NCBI GenBank assembly: GCA_963082975.1
Contig: OY720344.1
Coordinates: 17,719,580-17,783,579, forward strand
Origin: Labia minor
Taxonomy: Eukaryota; Arthropoda; Insecta; Dermaptera; Spongiphoridae
Length of the DNA stretch: 64,000 nucleotides
Direction: 5' to 3'
Within the stretch, counting starts at the first letter, position 1; every line of letters begins with the position of its first letter. The translations under genes and the position numbers were made by a program. Shown here piece by piece: positions 10,364 through 22,074 of this stretch. The notes beneath the pieces are model-generated. The model worked only from the letters and a program-made list of their open reading frames with translations, was not told the origin of the DNA and made no database searches.

Positions 10364-10976
10364 AACCGACGATAGTAAGGGAGGTATTGTTTTCACACCA
10401 AATTTTACATGTGGGGATTTTTATATATACCCACGAATCATGCATTTTCTTAACAGAAAAAAGTATTTTTAGCATGATGTCAGTCCGTTCGTTCATCCGT
10501 CCGCTGGATGTCCGTATAGATGTGTACAGCTTGAACGGCTCAACGGATTTTGATGAAATTTAGTAGATTTACTTAATACATCAGTATGATCAACTTTTGG
10601 TGCAAATCCGGAAACCGGAAGTGGTAGTATTAGCGATGGACGATAGGAAGTGAAGGGTTATTTTCACACCAAATTTCACATGAGGAGATTTTTTACATAT
10701 TTCCACGAATCATGCACTTTGTATTGATCTTATCCTCGGGAAAATCATCTTCATTAGTTTTTTCTTAATTTAAAATTATATGACTTCACCCAGCCCTTCA
10801 TGACGTCACTTACTTATATATTATAAATAAAATAAAATTAAAAAAATGTATGTTATATCCCATATCTGTTTTTTATTGCATTAATAGAAAGATTTAAATT
10901 ATTTGAAATTGTTTCTGTAGCTGGAAATTAATTTATTTCAAACCGTCGGTCAGTTCTGAGCCTGGCTACAGGTCAA
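10364..10976 (+). mobile_element. HINE-A copy 2
   Basis: Start AACCGACGATAGTAAGGGAG. GTCY-like run at about 10480-10515, core ACGGCTCAACGGATTTTGAT, two TTCACACCAAATTT blocks, and end ACCGTCGGTCAGTTCTGAGC with CCTGGCTACAGG before TCAA. It is a full-length copy of the family, with a mutated hairpin flank. Confidence 0.75.
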
Positions 10977-11998
10977 TTTTTGTATGTATATAATAAAATT
11001 TTATATTTTTGTTTTTTAAATGTTTACTTCAATTTTCTTTTTAAAAAGTAGTATTTTCGTTACCAAGAAACCTATCTTCGATCTTTACATGGTTAGCTAT
11101 AGAAAATCTTAATTCACTTTGTGTCGTGTTCTTTTGGAACGTAACTCCGACGCAAAGTGAGGTATTGGTGTAATATTTTTATATTAGTATTTATCTACAT
11201 ATTAATTCATATATACTTTAATTAATTTTCCTTCTTTTAATCTCTATCACGAATATTATTATTTCTCCTAAATTTTACAAATTAAAAATATAATACTTAT
11301 TTTATAATATTAGATAAATACTTATTTTGTATCTTGACTAAATACCTATATAAGATTTTATCAGTTATAATCAAATTTACTGTGTTTGTTATTATTGTTA
11401 TATATATAAACGTATCACAAAGGTCTACATGTTTGTGTGTATTTGTGTGAAGAGGAGGGGAAGAGGTGAAGTAGGTACCTATTTCATAATAATTCCTTTA
11501 GAAAATAGAAGGGCTCATTTAATGTAAAACAATCTTGTAATTTATCTTGATATTGACATATAGAATATAAACTCTTGTATATATTTTGGAATCTTAGTCA
11601 TGTAGCAAATGTTTTCATCTAATAAAGTGGAAAGAGAGAGAGAGAGAGAGAAAGAAGGAGAGAGGAATGCGAATTTAAGAGGGTTAAAATGAACCAATAA
11701 CAGTATTGAAATTTCTTTAAGATTTCTACATACTTGCTGTTTCTGTCGTATGAACCCTCCTTTCCTCTTCCCTCCCTCTCTCTAATCGTATTTAAAGTCT
11801 CTCTTGTGCTTTATTTTTTTTCATAAACAACTTCCATTTCCTTTCATTCTATCTCACTTTTCTTTTTCTTCCTCTCTCTCTCTCTCTCTGTGTGTGTCTC
11901 TCTTTCTCTTTTATACAAGTATATATTCTTTGACGACACTTTTAGTTAAAAATTCTTAATTATTTTTTGTTTTGTTTTCCACTTTATATTTTAAAATA
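10977..11998. other. AT-rich spacer with GA/CT microsatellites
   Basis: No gene seen. GA run 11634-11652; CT runs around 11750-11790 and 11868-11912. A TTTCGTTACCAAGAAACC block near 11050 is unassigned. Confidence 0.5.
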
Positions 11999-12640
11999 AG
12001 CTGGAGTGTCTCCACTTGACTATCTCGCAATTTGAATTGGATTAATTAATATATATTGTATTTAAATTATATAATATTATAAATTAAGTCTAAATAAATT
12101 AGAAAAATTAATTAATTAATTTAAAAAAAATTAAATTACAGTATAGTATTGTTATTCATTTAAATTAATTAATTAACATATATAAAATTTAAATTAAAAA
12201 CCTGTCATTTTTATAAATTAAAATTAATAAATAATATTTATTAAACCAGCGCAAGTTTGACTCATTGTTGATGGCACCGTGTCACGTGCTGGCGCGTAAT
12301 TTGCAGTCGTGTTAAAAAATTAATTCCGGTACTTTCAGCGATTCAATCAAGCTGAAATTCTATTATATAGCAGTTTTATACAATATTTAATCATGTGAAA
12401 AACTATCAAACATATATATTTATTTTTACGGTCACTTTAGAGGAAAAAAATGAAAACGTGGTAGGTAATGACCCTTTTACGGATGAGCTACATTTCTCAA
12501 AAGTTGATAGAAAACTACGAATTTTGAATAAGGCCCGTATACCAAATTTCATGATTCTAGCTAGCTCAAACCGTTTTTGCGTAATCTTGTCTACATACAC
12601 ACAAACACACATACATATGTCTCTGGCTAGATAGTAAAAA
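11999..12640 (-). mobile_element. HINE-B copy 1
   Basis: On the plus strand it begins CTGGAGTGTCTCCAC (short hairpin), then GACTATCTCGCA, and ends CTGGCTAGATAGTAAAA. Read on the minus strand the opposed ACTATCTAGC/TGCGAGATAGT blocks are followed by the hairpin, the same architecture as HINE-A. Inside, an ACACACAAACACAC microsatellite adjoins CTCAAACCGTTTTTGCG, and TACCAAATTTCATGATTCTAG, the family's version of the HINE core. It lies at the left end of the duplicated segment 11999-13625. Confidence 0.75.
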
Positions 12641-12662
12641 GAATACCACTAACTTAATTTTT

Positions 12663-13281
12663 ACCGACCGACGATAGTAAGGGAGGTATTGTTTTCACAC
12701 CAAATTTCACATGTGGAGATTTTTTACATATCTCCACGAATCATGCATTTTCCTAACAGAAAAAAGTATTTTTAGCATGATGTCCGTCCGTCCGTCTGTC
12801 CGTCCGTATAGATGTGTACAGCCTGAACGGCTCAACCGATTTTGATGAAATTTGGTATATTTACTTAATGCATCAGTGGGATGAATTGATCAATTGGTGC
12901 AATTCCGAAAACCGGAAGTGGTAGTATTAGCGATCGACGATAGGAAGGGAAGTGTTATTTTCACACCAAATTTCATATGAGGAGATTTTTTTATATATCA
13001 CCACGAATCATGCACTTTGTATTGGTTTTATCCTGGAGAAAAATCATATTTATTAGTTTTTTCTTGATTTAAAATTATATGACGTCATCCAGCCATTCAT
13101 GACGTTACAGCCTGGTCTTACATATATATTATAAATAAAAAAAATTAAAAATATTTATGTTATATTAATATCTGTTTTTTATTACATTAATAGATATATT
13201 AAAATTATTTGAAATTGTTTCTGTAGCTGGAAATTAATTTTTCAAACCGTCGGTCGGTTCGGACCTGGCCAGGTTAACTTA
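12663..13281 (+). mobile_element. HINE-A copy 3 (filled site)
   Basis: Complete copy: ACCGACCGACGATAGTAAGG at the start, GTCY run 12782-12810, core, GATGACGTTAC-type block, and the end CCGTCGGTCGGTTCGGACC with a hairpin shortened by a small deletion (ACCTGGCCAGGT). It splits a segment that is uninterrupted at 36014-36022. There AACTTAA-TTTTTTT-CTAAG is the empty site; here five T precede the element and four follow it. Confidence 0.85.
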
Positions 13282-13625
13282 TTTTCTAAGAAACTAGACT
13301 CAACTATTATTTTATTTCTTTTCAAATATGATTTAGAATTATAAGAAAAATATTTGATAATTTATTAATATTATATTTTTATTGAGTATAGATATATTCG
13401 ATAACACAATTTATTTACATTCATCTGAAATATTTTCCACAAAAAAATATATAAAATATTATTAAATTTGGTAAGTTAACAAAAATAATAATTAAAAAAT
13501 TATATATTTATAATATAGGTACCTGCGGGTGAGATATAATTTTAAATTTAATGTAAATATTTATAACAACTAAATAGGGTAAGTATTATAAATGGTGAGA
13601 GTTTAGTCTTACCTTGATTGGGATG
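13282..13625. repeat. Duplicated segment, right arm (partner 36019-36360)
   Basis: TTCTAAGAAACTAGACTCAA through TCTTACCTTGATTGGGATG matches 36019-36360 closely, in the same order beside HINE-B in both places. The duplicated unit is therefore HINE-B plus about 350 flanking bases, either a segmental duplication or a longer composite element. Confidence 0.8.
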
Positions 13626-14240
13626 TAGTAATTTCTGATTTTGTCCTACAATTTGCCATAATGGCGTTGACACACAGTGTGAGAATGTTCCCTATTTTTC
13701 ATGAAGCCAAATATTCAAAGAAGAAGGATCAATGATAAATTTTCGCACACTTTAGAGGTGTTCATCGTTCGTGCAAGCTTTGATATTTTTCTGCAATATA
13801 ATCAATTTTATTATGATGAGCTTCATCAGTCATTCGTCTCGAATAATAACAATATTTAAATTCGAATTCTGGACGATAATAATGTTGAACGTTAACCAAC
13901 TTGTAGGGATGGAACTTCAACTCACACTTTATCATTTGTTAAATTAAAGAACGATTAATGTTTAAAGCCGGAGCAACATATTTGGATTCTGGACAAATGC
14001 TACTTTTACTCCGGAATTGTTTCATGATGTTGTACGTTGTTTAAAAAGAATTGACTCAATTCATTATAATTTTACAATTAAGAACAGCACCATGATCACC
14101 AATTTTGAAGCAACGACTATCACTTATTCCTTGTTTTCACAGATATGTCGTACATAAACACACGACGAACAACATCCTACCAACTCAATGGTAGTAACCT
14201 CTTCTCTATTATCCATTCCTTCTACAAGTCCCGCCTACTT
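13626..14240 (-). other. Unassigned coding-like relic
   Basis: This stretch is less AT-biased than its surroundings. Broken minus-strand frames contain TNDELHHNKIDYIAEKYQ and similar text, separated by stops and frameshifts. That texture suggests a decayed gene or transposase, but I cannot name the family. Confidence 0.3.
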
Positions 14241-14384
14241 TGGACTCTATTCTCATAAGCCATCATCCTAATGACATAGTAGGGTTGGCATATATGTGTA
14301 AAACAAACATTATGTTAGCTCATCCCTTTTATCATTAGTCTCCATAATTGTAAATAAAAATATTTTATCTTATCTTATTATACT

Positions 14385-15105
14385 AGCAAAAATTGTATAT
14401 ATATATTTGTATTTTTGAAATATTAAACCTCTCTAAGGTTTTTTTTTTTTGAAATTCACACCTTAGATAATTTTTAAAAATCGATCTGTATTCGTTTCAG
14501 CCTCGGAAAAAAATCATCTTTATTAGATTCTTCTTAATTTAAAATATGAAATTTAAATAGCGTCAGCAACTACGTCAGCCTTATATACAAAATATATTAT
14601 AAATAAAATAAAATTAAAAATATTTATGTTATATCCAAAACTGATTTTTATTGCATTAATACATACATTTAAATTATTTGAAATTGTTTCAGAACGTTTT
14701 TAAATAGTTTTTAGTTTAGTTTTTTTTTTTAATTTAAAATTTAAAATATAAAATATAAATGATGTCATCAACTACGCCAGACAGTGTTTCCGTAAATACA
14801 AACTAACTTTATTATATTAAATCAAATTATGAAATATATATTATTTTATATCTACAGGCCATACTTTTCTGCCTTTCAGTGCACTAATAAGTACCTTAAA
14901 GGGCTGTTTGTTTTATTACTTTTTTTTTAATTTATGTTCTTTTAAATTATTTGAACGGTGGCTCGTTGAACCAGCTATTAATATTATCAGCCAAACCCGA
15001 TAATAAGGAATAATTTTTTTTAATGACCGAGGGGCGGCTCGGTGAACCAGGTCTTATATATTATGTTATATCCACAGGTCATATTTTTCTGTACCGATGA
15101 ACTAG
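14385..15105 (+). mobile_element. HINE-C copy 1 with repeated 3' ends
   Basis: It begins ACTAGCAAAAATTGTATATA and carries a TTTGAAATTCACACCTTAGA block, CGTCAGCAACTACGTCAGCC, and two versions of a 3' end: GAACGGTGGCTCGTTGAACCAG (about 14953) and GACCGAGGGGCGGCTCGGTG (about 15024), the latter a 6 bp stem ACCGAG/CTCGGT. The whole is repeated in inverse orientation at 29195-30125. A duplicated ACAGGYCATAYTTTTCTG block (about 14857 and 15075) shows a further tandem step. Confidence 0.6.
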
Positions 15106-16062
15106 ATACTCAATATAATAATCTATATTAGTATTTGATCGATGCTTTTATACAATTACTCTATCTCCTTCATTCAATTACAACTTTTCTTGATAATAAC
15201 TTTGACGATGTTTAAATAAATAATTAATACTAAATAATTTTCTAATATAGAGGAATAAGATATTTAAAATAAATAGAAAATTATAGGTGTGTATTATATT
15301 TTTTTTATTTTATTCTATAAAACAATCTATTGATTTCAAACAATAAAATATAAAAAAATCTGAATATGTAGTATATAATGAAGAATGAAAGAGGACGAGA
15401 GATAAAGATCGTTATATATACATTTAAAAAAATTGATATTTAATTCTCTTTATAATAGAATTTTTGTTATCTACCTTTCATATCCAATAAATGATAAGCT
15501 TAAATTTTATCAAAGGGATTTTCTTTTCATAAATTTATATATTATAGTATTAGATATCAATTCAATAAGCTTTTATAATTTGAAAACCTAATTTTTACTT
15601 TCATTTATATGTACCTCTATATAATAGTATTAATATTAATAATTTAAAAACATCATCAAACTTTATACTTTATGCATACCTACCTAAATATTACATGTGT
15701 ACATATATATCATAGAATTATAGATACGTAAAGTAGAGTTATGCAATGTAAATGGAATCGATTCAAAAAATTAACTCAAAATACTGCTCCAGGGAATACA
15801 TTTTAAAAGCAAAGAGGAGATAATTAAAAACAGAAGATATCTCTGATGGAGGCTTATTTAAATCTTAATACCAAAAATTAATAACCTTACTTTTAAAGAA
15901 TGGTTAAAGGGCATCACATAAATGGTGTATTTCAGTATTTTCTCAAGAATAATTTAAATAAAATAATTAATTTTAAAATTTATATTTAATTTTTCCGGAT
16001 CAAATTATTAAAGGAAATTTAGTATAATAAATAATGTATGTTTAGAAATATAAGATCATGTA
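15106..16062. other. AT-rich, nothing recognised
   Basis: No gene, no clear repeat boundary. Scattered short TA tracts. Confidence 0.5.
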
Positions 16063-16994
16063 CGAGGCTTGCTCAAAAGGAAAGGTGAATTTTGAATTTT
16101 CGCCGGCTGTGTTGGTAAACATATGTTGCTGATATGTTTACATTATCAGCCATTTTGGATTAGTAGTTTGTTTTTGACAACTGAAAAAGTTAGTCACGTT
16201 TTGTGGGTTCTTCAAATTTTTACTTAAAAGGAAAAATTAAGGAATACTACAAGGAAGTTAAGTAACGTTTGCGTGAAGCAATATGATTCAAACGATCGGA
16301 ATTGTGGAAAAACAAATCATGGATTCAGCATCACGATAATGCACCAGCTCACACATCATTGCTTGTTCGTAATTTTTTGGCCAAAAATAACACCGTAATC
16401 ATACCTCTACCACTGTATTCACCAGATTTGGCTCCCTACGACTTTTTCTTATTCCCAAAACTGAAGTGACCAATGAAAGGAAAGCGTTTTGCCTCAATTG
16501 ATGAGATAAGTAAAAAATCGAAGTGACTAACTTTTTCAACTTTGTCAAAAATAAACTACTAATCCAAAATGGCTGATAATGTCAACATATGAGAAACATA
16601 TGTGTACCAACATAACAAAAAAAAAGAAAACAGTGAGCAAAACCTCATCGTCATCAACATTTTCTTGGCCCTCTGTAAACCGCTTGTATCACTTATAAAC
16701 ATTTTTTTGAGACAAAGTAGACTCGTTGAATACCACAGTCAACATTTTAAGTGTGTTGAAGCACTTTATTTCATTTTTAACGCAAAATTTAATACAGATT
16801 CTTTGATCCATTTTTTTTAAGTAAAAAATCAAAGAAAACTTTTTCAATTGCCAAAAACCAACCACTAATCCAAAATGGCTTATTATGTCAACATATGAGA
16901 AACATAAGGGTACCGCATAACAAAAAATTTCGATAATCGAATGTACACTGCCCGCGAAAACTCAAAATTCACCTTTTCTTCTGAACAGACCTCG
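16063..16994. pseudogene. Mariner family-1 relic, rearranged
   Basis: It starts CGAGGCTTGCTCAAAAGGAA after TA and ends TTCTGAACAGACCTCG. The left half reads on the plus strand (ACATCATTGCTTGTTCG..., YSPDLAPYDFFLFPKL around 16415-16465). From about 16520 the text turns over to the minus orientation, with two copies of the CTAATCCAAAATGGCT terminal region (16558 and 16866) and an HTH segment in reverse. It looks like two fragments joined head to head. No intact ORF remains. Confidence 0.7.
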
Positions 16995-17740
16995 AATACT
17001 GTATTTATTATTGTAATTTCTCCTGACATATTATATTTTACAATTCACTTTACTTCTACTTTCAAATATTTCAAATATTTATTCTGAATATGTTATTCTA
17101 AAAAGACATCTTCCATTCTAAATTTAATTCATTTTCTGGTTTATTATTAAACGCTGGGGAAGGTAATTCTTAATATTTAATTCAAATTATTATTTTATTT
17201 TTTATTTTTTCCTTTATTGATATTTTTTTCAAAGTTAAAAATATAAAGATACAAAATACTATAGGTAAATTTAATTTAATTTTTTATTTGTGTATCATCA
17301 CATATACAAATTACATATATATATGGAAATAAAAATATAGAAAAATAAATGAAACTAAAGACGATATGCTGAGGTCAACTTACAAACCTAAACCGATAAA
17401 TTTTATTACAATAATTCTAGATTGGAATTGCTAGAATTTATATTTACTATCTGGCATGTATGGACAGGTGTAAGTAGGGATCGGATCAGCAAACATTTTT
17501 ACATAAATTTATATTAAAGAATTTGTATTAAAAATTAATTTCTTAATACAGTACTTTAAATAAAGTAATAAAAGACACCATCTAGTCAGAGTGGAAACAA
17601 AATACAGGTCCCAGACCTGACAAGAGAATTTTCTCTAGCTGAGGCCTATGGGAACTGGCAATTTTATAAAGTAGTATAATAATCCCAGTTTAAAGTATAC
17701 ACATTTTTAAATGTTGTTGAGGAACCAGGTACTATATATA
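16995..17740. other. AT-rich spacer with a SINE scrap
   Basis: Nothing coding. At 17600-17660 CAGGTCCCAGACCTGACAAG and TTTTCTCTAGCTGAGG resemble the middle of the SINE at 33180-33412 on the opposite strand. Confidence 0.4.
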
Positions 17741-17831
17741 CGAGGCATGTTCAAAAGAAAAGGTGAATTTTGAGTTTTCGTGGGCACATTCGATTATCGA
17801 TATTTTTTTTATGTTGGTATACATATATGGT

Positions 17832-17868
<37 letters not shown>

Positions 17869-18057
17869 CAGCCATTTTGGATTAGTAGTTTTTTTTTTTT
17901 TTTTTGAAAAAGTTAGTCACGTTTTTGTGTGTTCTCTATCTCTATTAAATTTTGCGTTAAAAATGGAATAAAGTGCTCCAACACACTTAAAATGTTGACT
18001 GTGGCGATCGGGGAGTCTACTTTGTCTCAAAAAAATGTTTATAAGTGGCACAAACGC
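17741..18057 (+). pseudogene. Mariner family-1 relic, left part (split by the PLE array)
   Basis: Starts CGAGGCATGTTCAAAAGAAA after TA. The frame later reads MLTVAIGESTLSQKNVYKWHK, a mariner N-terminal HTH, and breaks at 18057 where the PLE array begins. It resumes at 26599 with the same TGGCACAAACGC. A (TA)n run (17829-17864) and a poly-T disrupt the 5' untranslated part. Confidence 0.85.
18046..18057. repeat. Target-site duplication of the PLE array, left copy
   Basis: TGGCACAAACGC here is identical to 26599-26610. Joining the mariner text across the array with one copy removed restores a continuous mariner transposase region, so the 12 bp are duplicated target DNA. Confidence 0.95.
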
Positions 18058-18477
18058 ATTTATTAAAGCTTTTGTGGTTATTTTGATAATTATTAAGAGA
18101 ATTTTTATTAAAAGACCACATTATTTGTATAAAATTATTTATTAAATTAAAATAATTGTACAACGTTTCAACTGCTTATTCTGCAGTCGTTTTCAAGTAA
18201 CCGTACGCTTGCTCCGATTCAAGCGGACTGATGCATGTCGGGACACGTCACCTCTTATATAGGCAGTGATATTGGCGCCAATTTTTGGCTCCAATTTTTA
18301 CCGCCAATTCTTAATCTCAACATGAAGTCAGCAGCAATTGTCAAAGCAAGCGTTTACAATCAAGAAGTATGATAGTGCATTATGTCTCTAAAATGAAGAT
18401 ACTAAATTATTTCCATAATCAAGATATATACACAAATACACATTAGATTAATTATATTTAATTTAATTTGACAAATT
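18058..18477 (-). repeat. PLE pseudo-LTR, left outer
   Basis: In element orientation it holds the 3' untranslated region followed by the start of a next unit: TATATAAGAGGTGACG, the hairpin at 18162-18191, and the first codons of the ORF (ATG complement at 18119-18121). It is the same text as 20787-21206. Confidence 0.9.
18162..18191 (-). ncRNA. Hammerhead-like hairpin in PLE pseudo-LTR
   Basis: In element sense: AACG-ACTGC-AGAATAA-GCAGT-TGAAA-CGTT. The order CTGNNGA, short stem, GAAAC, GTT resembles the minimal hammerhead ribozymes known from PLE pseudo-LTRs. The first core box reads CTGCAGA instead of CTGANGA, so activity is doubtful. Identical copies lie at 20891-20920, 23768-23797 and 26497-26526. 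Confidence 0.4.
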
Positions 18478-20850
18478 TTACTCATCCAACACTATGTTCC
18501 ACATCTTATTAAGTCTATATCCATCCTCTTTGTTAATATTATTGGGATGATTATCAATTTCTATAGATTCTTTTATTTTTCTTTTCCACCAATTATTTTC
18601 AATATGAAGTGTTTCTACATTATCTAAATTTATTTTATGTCCTGTTGTTAAGGCATGTTCTGCAATTGCTGATTGATTTGGATGTTTCAATCTAATGGCT
18701 CTCTCATGTTCAGACAGTCTTGTAGAAATCTTTCTACTTGTTTCACCAATGTATACTTTTTTGCATTCACAAGTTACCTTATAAACTCCATTATTTTCGT
18801 TTTTAATTTTGTCTTTTATATTTGAGGTGAGAGAAGACATTTGTTTATGAGGTTTATATGTTACTCTGATGTTGTGTTTCCTCAATTTTGACGCTATTTT
18901 TTCTGTTGTTCCTTTTATATAAGGTAATGTTATTTGTGATCTGTATATTGGTTTTTCATTTTCATTTTTGATTTCTGTCTTTTTTGTTTTACTGAATTTC
19001 CTAATTTCATATTCCGAGAAGCCATTGTTTATGAAAGCTTCCTTCAATCGTTGTTTTTCTTTTTTAATGTTTTCATTTGAGCATATCTCTTCGGCTCTTT
19101 TGTGCAGTGTTTTTATCACTCCATATTTTTGTGATGGATGGTGGTGGGAATCTGCGTGGATATATCTGTTGGTGTGAGTTGTTTTCCTGAAAATATCAAA
19201 CCTCAATCTATTCTGTTTCTTTTTAATTAATACATCAAGAAACGGTAACTCTTCATTTATTTCCCATTCAACGCTTAGTTTTATATTTTTATGTAAATTA
19301 TTTGCTGCTTCTACAAATTTAACTAAAGAATCCTTACCATGAGGCCAAATCATCAAAATATCATCCACATATCTAAGAAACAGTTTTGGTTTCTTTATTG
19401 CATTATTGACCAATTTTGATTCAAATTCTTCCATGAATATGTTAGCGAATACTGGGCTTAGTGGACTACCCATAGCACATCCTTCTTTTTGCTTATAAAT
19501 CTTTTTATCATAAATAAAGTATGTAGATTTTTGGCAAAATTCTATTAATTCGAGAGTATTTTTATCTAATGTAATGTTTGATTTTATAATCTCAATGGTC
19601 TCGTCAATAGGAACATTTGTGTACAAGGAGTCCACATCCAGACTCACCAATATATCATTTTTTGTAATTTCTACTTTTGATAACATTTCTACTAAGTGGG
19701 TGGAATTTTTAACGTATGAAAAATTAGTACCTGTAAATGGTTTTAACAAATGTGCTAGATATTTTGATGAGTTGTAAGTCACTGAATTGATTTGACTAAC
19801 TATTGGTCTTAAAGGTTTGTTGGTTTTATGGATTTTGGGATTACCGTATATTTTTGGTATTTGTGGATCTTTCGGTTTTAATTTATCTTTATCTTTTTCC
19901 TCAATAGGTAGATTCTTTATTATTGATTTTAGTTTTCTACAGAATTTATCCGTTGGATCTTTTTTCTGTATTTCGTAGGTAGAAGAATTCAAAATATTTT
20001 CCATTTTTTGTTTATAATCCGCTGTATTCATTACAACAGTGGCGTTACCTTTGTCGGCAGGGATAATCTTTAGAGAGTCATCGTTTCTAATTTCCTTCAG
20101 AGCACGCATCTCAGATTTGGTCAAATTTGGTTTGGGTGGTTTAGCATTTTTCAGTATGTTAATCGTATCAAATCTAATTTCCTCTGCAATGTTGTTTGGT
20201 AAGTTATATAAGGATGATTCAATTGAACTAACTATCTCAATTTTTGGAATTTTATTCGGTGCTATGGAGAACTTTGGTCCTTTTGCTAACACTGAGATGG
20301 TATTTTTGTCAAGACTTTTATTTGATAGATTGACTACTAATTTGTTATTATCAAAATTCTGAATAGATGTTTTAGTCTTATTGAATGAAAGTTTATCAAA
20401 TTTTGATTTTTGAATATCGGTTTGTTTTTTATGTGTAAATTTAAAGTGTGTCTGGGATACGTGCTGCAAATAAGAAATTTCTTCCTGGGTTAAAACAGAT
20501 TTTAGATTATTATATATATTGAATAAATCAGTGTCTAATGTAAATAAAACTTGCCTGATATTTGTGATGCGTTCTCGTAACAGAGCCAAACTAGCATTAT
20601 TATATATGCTAGTCGCTCTTTTTGTGTATACAACTCGCTTAATATAAAAGCCTTTTGGTATAATATCTTGATCACGACATCTTTTTAAGAAATTCAAAGA
20701 ACTTAATAATTTTGCTTTTTTAACAATTAATCCATCATAACTCCTTACCTGCTTTTGAATTTTTAGGTTATATTTCTCATAAATGTATTTATTAAAGCTT
20801 TTGTGGTTATTTTGATAATTATTAAGAGAATTTTTATTAAAAGACCACAT
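18478..20850 (-). CDS. Penelope-like reverse transcriptase with GIY-YIG endonuclease (full copy, minus)
   Basis: Intact 790-residue frame from the first ATG (20850, MWSFNKNSLN); the open frame extends 14 codons further up to a TTG at 20892. Numbered from that TTG, the N-terminal region has the PLE block PADKGNATVV (278-287). The RT palm carries SLDVDSLYTNVP (417-428), GCAMGSPLSP (471-480) and catalytic YVDD (508-511). The C-terminal GIY-YIG nuclease shows GVY (702-704), YIG (714-716), the catalytic Arg 725, and the Cys-x-Cys and His residues of its zinc-binding motif (CEC at about 708-710, H729). PLE proteins nick DNA and reverse-transcribe their RNA at the nick. The length is usual for the family. 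It is identical to the plus copy at 23838-26210. Confidence 0.95.
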   Translation of the reverse strand: MWSFNKNSLNNYQNNHKSFNKYIYEKYNLKIQKQVRSYDGLIVKKAKLLSSLNFLKRCRDQDIIPKGFYIKRVVYTKRATSIYNNASLALLRERITNIRQVLFTLDTDLFNIYNNLKSVLTQEEISYLQHVSQTHFKFTHKKQTDIQKSKFDKLSFNKTKTSIQNFDNNKLVVNLSNKSLDKNTISVLAKGPKFSIAPNKIPKIEIVSSIESSLYNLPNNIAEEIRFDTINILKNAKPPKPNLTKSEMRALKEIRNDDSLKIIPADKGNATVVMNTADYKQKMENILNSSTYEIQKKDPTDKFCRKLKSIIKNLPIEEKDKDKLKPKDPQIPKIYGNPKIHKTNKPLRPIVSQINSVTYNSSKYLAHLLKPFTGTNFSYVKNSTHLVEMLSKVEITKNDILVSLDVDSLYTNVPIDETIEIIKSNITLDKNTLELIEFCQKSTYFIYDKKIYKQKEGCAMGSPLSPVFANIFMEEFESKLVNNAIKKPKLFLRYVDDILMIWPHGKDSLVKFVEAANNLHKNIKLSVEWEINEELPFLDVLIKKKQNRLRFDIFRKTTHTNRYIHADSHHHPSQKYGVIKTLHKRAEEICSNENIKKEKQRLKEAFINNGFSEYEIRKFSKTKKTEIKNENEKPIYRSQITLPYIKGTTEKIASKLRKHNIRVTYKPHKQMSSLTSNIKDKIKNENNGVYKVTCECKKVYIGETSRKISTRLSEHERAIRLKHPNQSAIAEHALTTGHKINLDNVETLHIENNWWKRKIKESIEIDNHPNNINKEDGYRLNKMWNIVLDE

Positions 20851-21206
20851 TATTTGTATAAAATTATTTATTAAATTAAAATAATTGTACAACGTTTCAA
20901 CTGCTTATTCTGCAGTCGTTTTCAAGTAACCGTACGCTTGCTCCGATTCAAGCGGACTGATGCATGTCGGGACACGTCACCTCTTATATAGGCAGTGATA
21001 TTGGCGCCAATTTTTGGCTCCAATTTTTACCGCCAATTCTTAATCTCAACATGAAGTCAGCAGCAATTGTCAAAGCAAGCGTTTACAATCAAGAAGTATG
21101 ATAGTGCATTATGTCTCTAAAATGAAGATACTAAATTATTTCCATAATCAAGATATATACACAAATACACATTAGATTAATTATATTTAATTTAATTTGA
21201 CAAATT
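20787..21206 (-). repeat. PLE pseudo-LTR, left inner (5' region of the minus copy)
   Basis: Repeats 18058-18477 with an offset of 2729. It lies upstream of the full minus ORF and includes its start, so it would carry the promoter. The TATATAAGAGG word about 160 bases before the ATG (complement near 20985-20998) is a possible TATA-like element. Confidence 0.9.
20891..20920 (-). ncRNA. Hammerhead-like hairpin in PLE pseudo-LTR
   Basis: Same 30 bases as at 18162-18191. Here it sits just upstream of the full minus ORF. Confidence 0.4.
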
Positions 21207-22074
21207 TTACTCATCCAACACTATGTTCCACATCTTATTAAGTCTATATCCATCCTCTTTGTTAATATTATTGGGATGATTATCAATTTCTATAGATTCT
21301 TTTATTTTTCTTTTCCACCAATTATTTTCAATATGAAGTGTTTCTACATTATCTAAATTTATTTTATGTCCTGTTGTTAAGGCATGTTCTGCAATTGCTG
21401 ATTGATTTGGATGTTTCAATCTAATGGCTCTCTCATGTTCAGACAGTCTTGTAGAAATCTTTCTACTTGTTTCACCAATGTATACTTTTTTGCATTCACA
21501 AGTTACCTTATAAACTCCATTATTTTCGTTTTTAATTTTGTCTTTTATATTTGAGGTGAGAGAAGACATTTGTTTATGAGGTTTATATGTTACTCTGATG
21601 TTGTGTTTCCTCAATTTTGACGCTATTTTTTCTGTTGTTCCTTTTATATAAGGTAATGTTATTTGTGATCTGTATATTGGTTTTTCATTTTCATTTTTGA
21701 TTTCTGTCTTTTTTGTTTTACTGAATTTCCTAATTTCATATTCCGAGAAGCCATTGTTTATGAAAGCTTCCTTCAATCGTTGTTTTTCTTTTTTAATGTT
21801 TTCATTTGAGCATATCTCTTCGGCTCTTTTGTGCAGTGTTTTTATCACTCCATATTTTTGTGATGGATGGTGGTGGGAATCTGCGTGGATATATCTGTTG
21901 GTGTGAGTTGTTTTCCTGAAAATATCAAACCTCAATCTATTCTGTTTCTTTTTAATTAATACATCAAGAAACGGTAACTCTTCATTTATTTCCCATTCAA
22001 CGCTTAGTTTTATATTTTTATGTAAATTATTTGCTGCTTCTACAAATTTAACTAAAGAATCCTTACCATGAGGC
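21207..22074 (-). pseudogene. 5'-truncated PLE copy (minus)
   Basis: The last 289 codons of the PLE protein (from PHGKDSLVKFVEAANNL to the stop) are repeated exactly, but the RT catalytic motifs, including YVDD, are absent. The copy breaks at GAGGC (22070-22074), where the central patchwork begins. The ATG at 22076 is not a PLE start codon. With the full copy downstream it forms the tandem that supplies a pseudo-LTR. Confidence 0.9.

Noticed and set aside
18968..20362. Plus-strand frames of 67-107 codons over the minus PLE gene (and their mirror frames at 24326-25720)
   Set aside because: They lie wholly antisense to the conserved RT/GIY-YIG frame and repeat exactly in every PLE copy; they are shadows.
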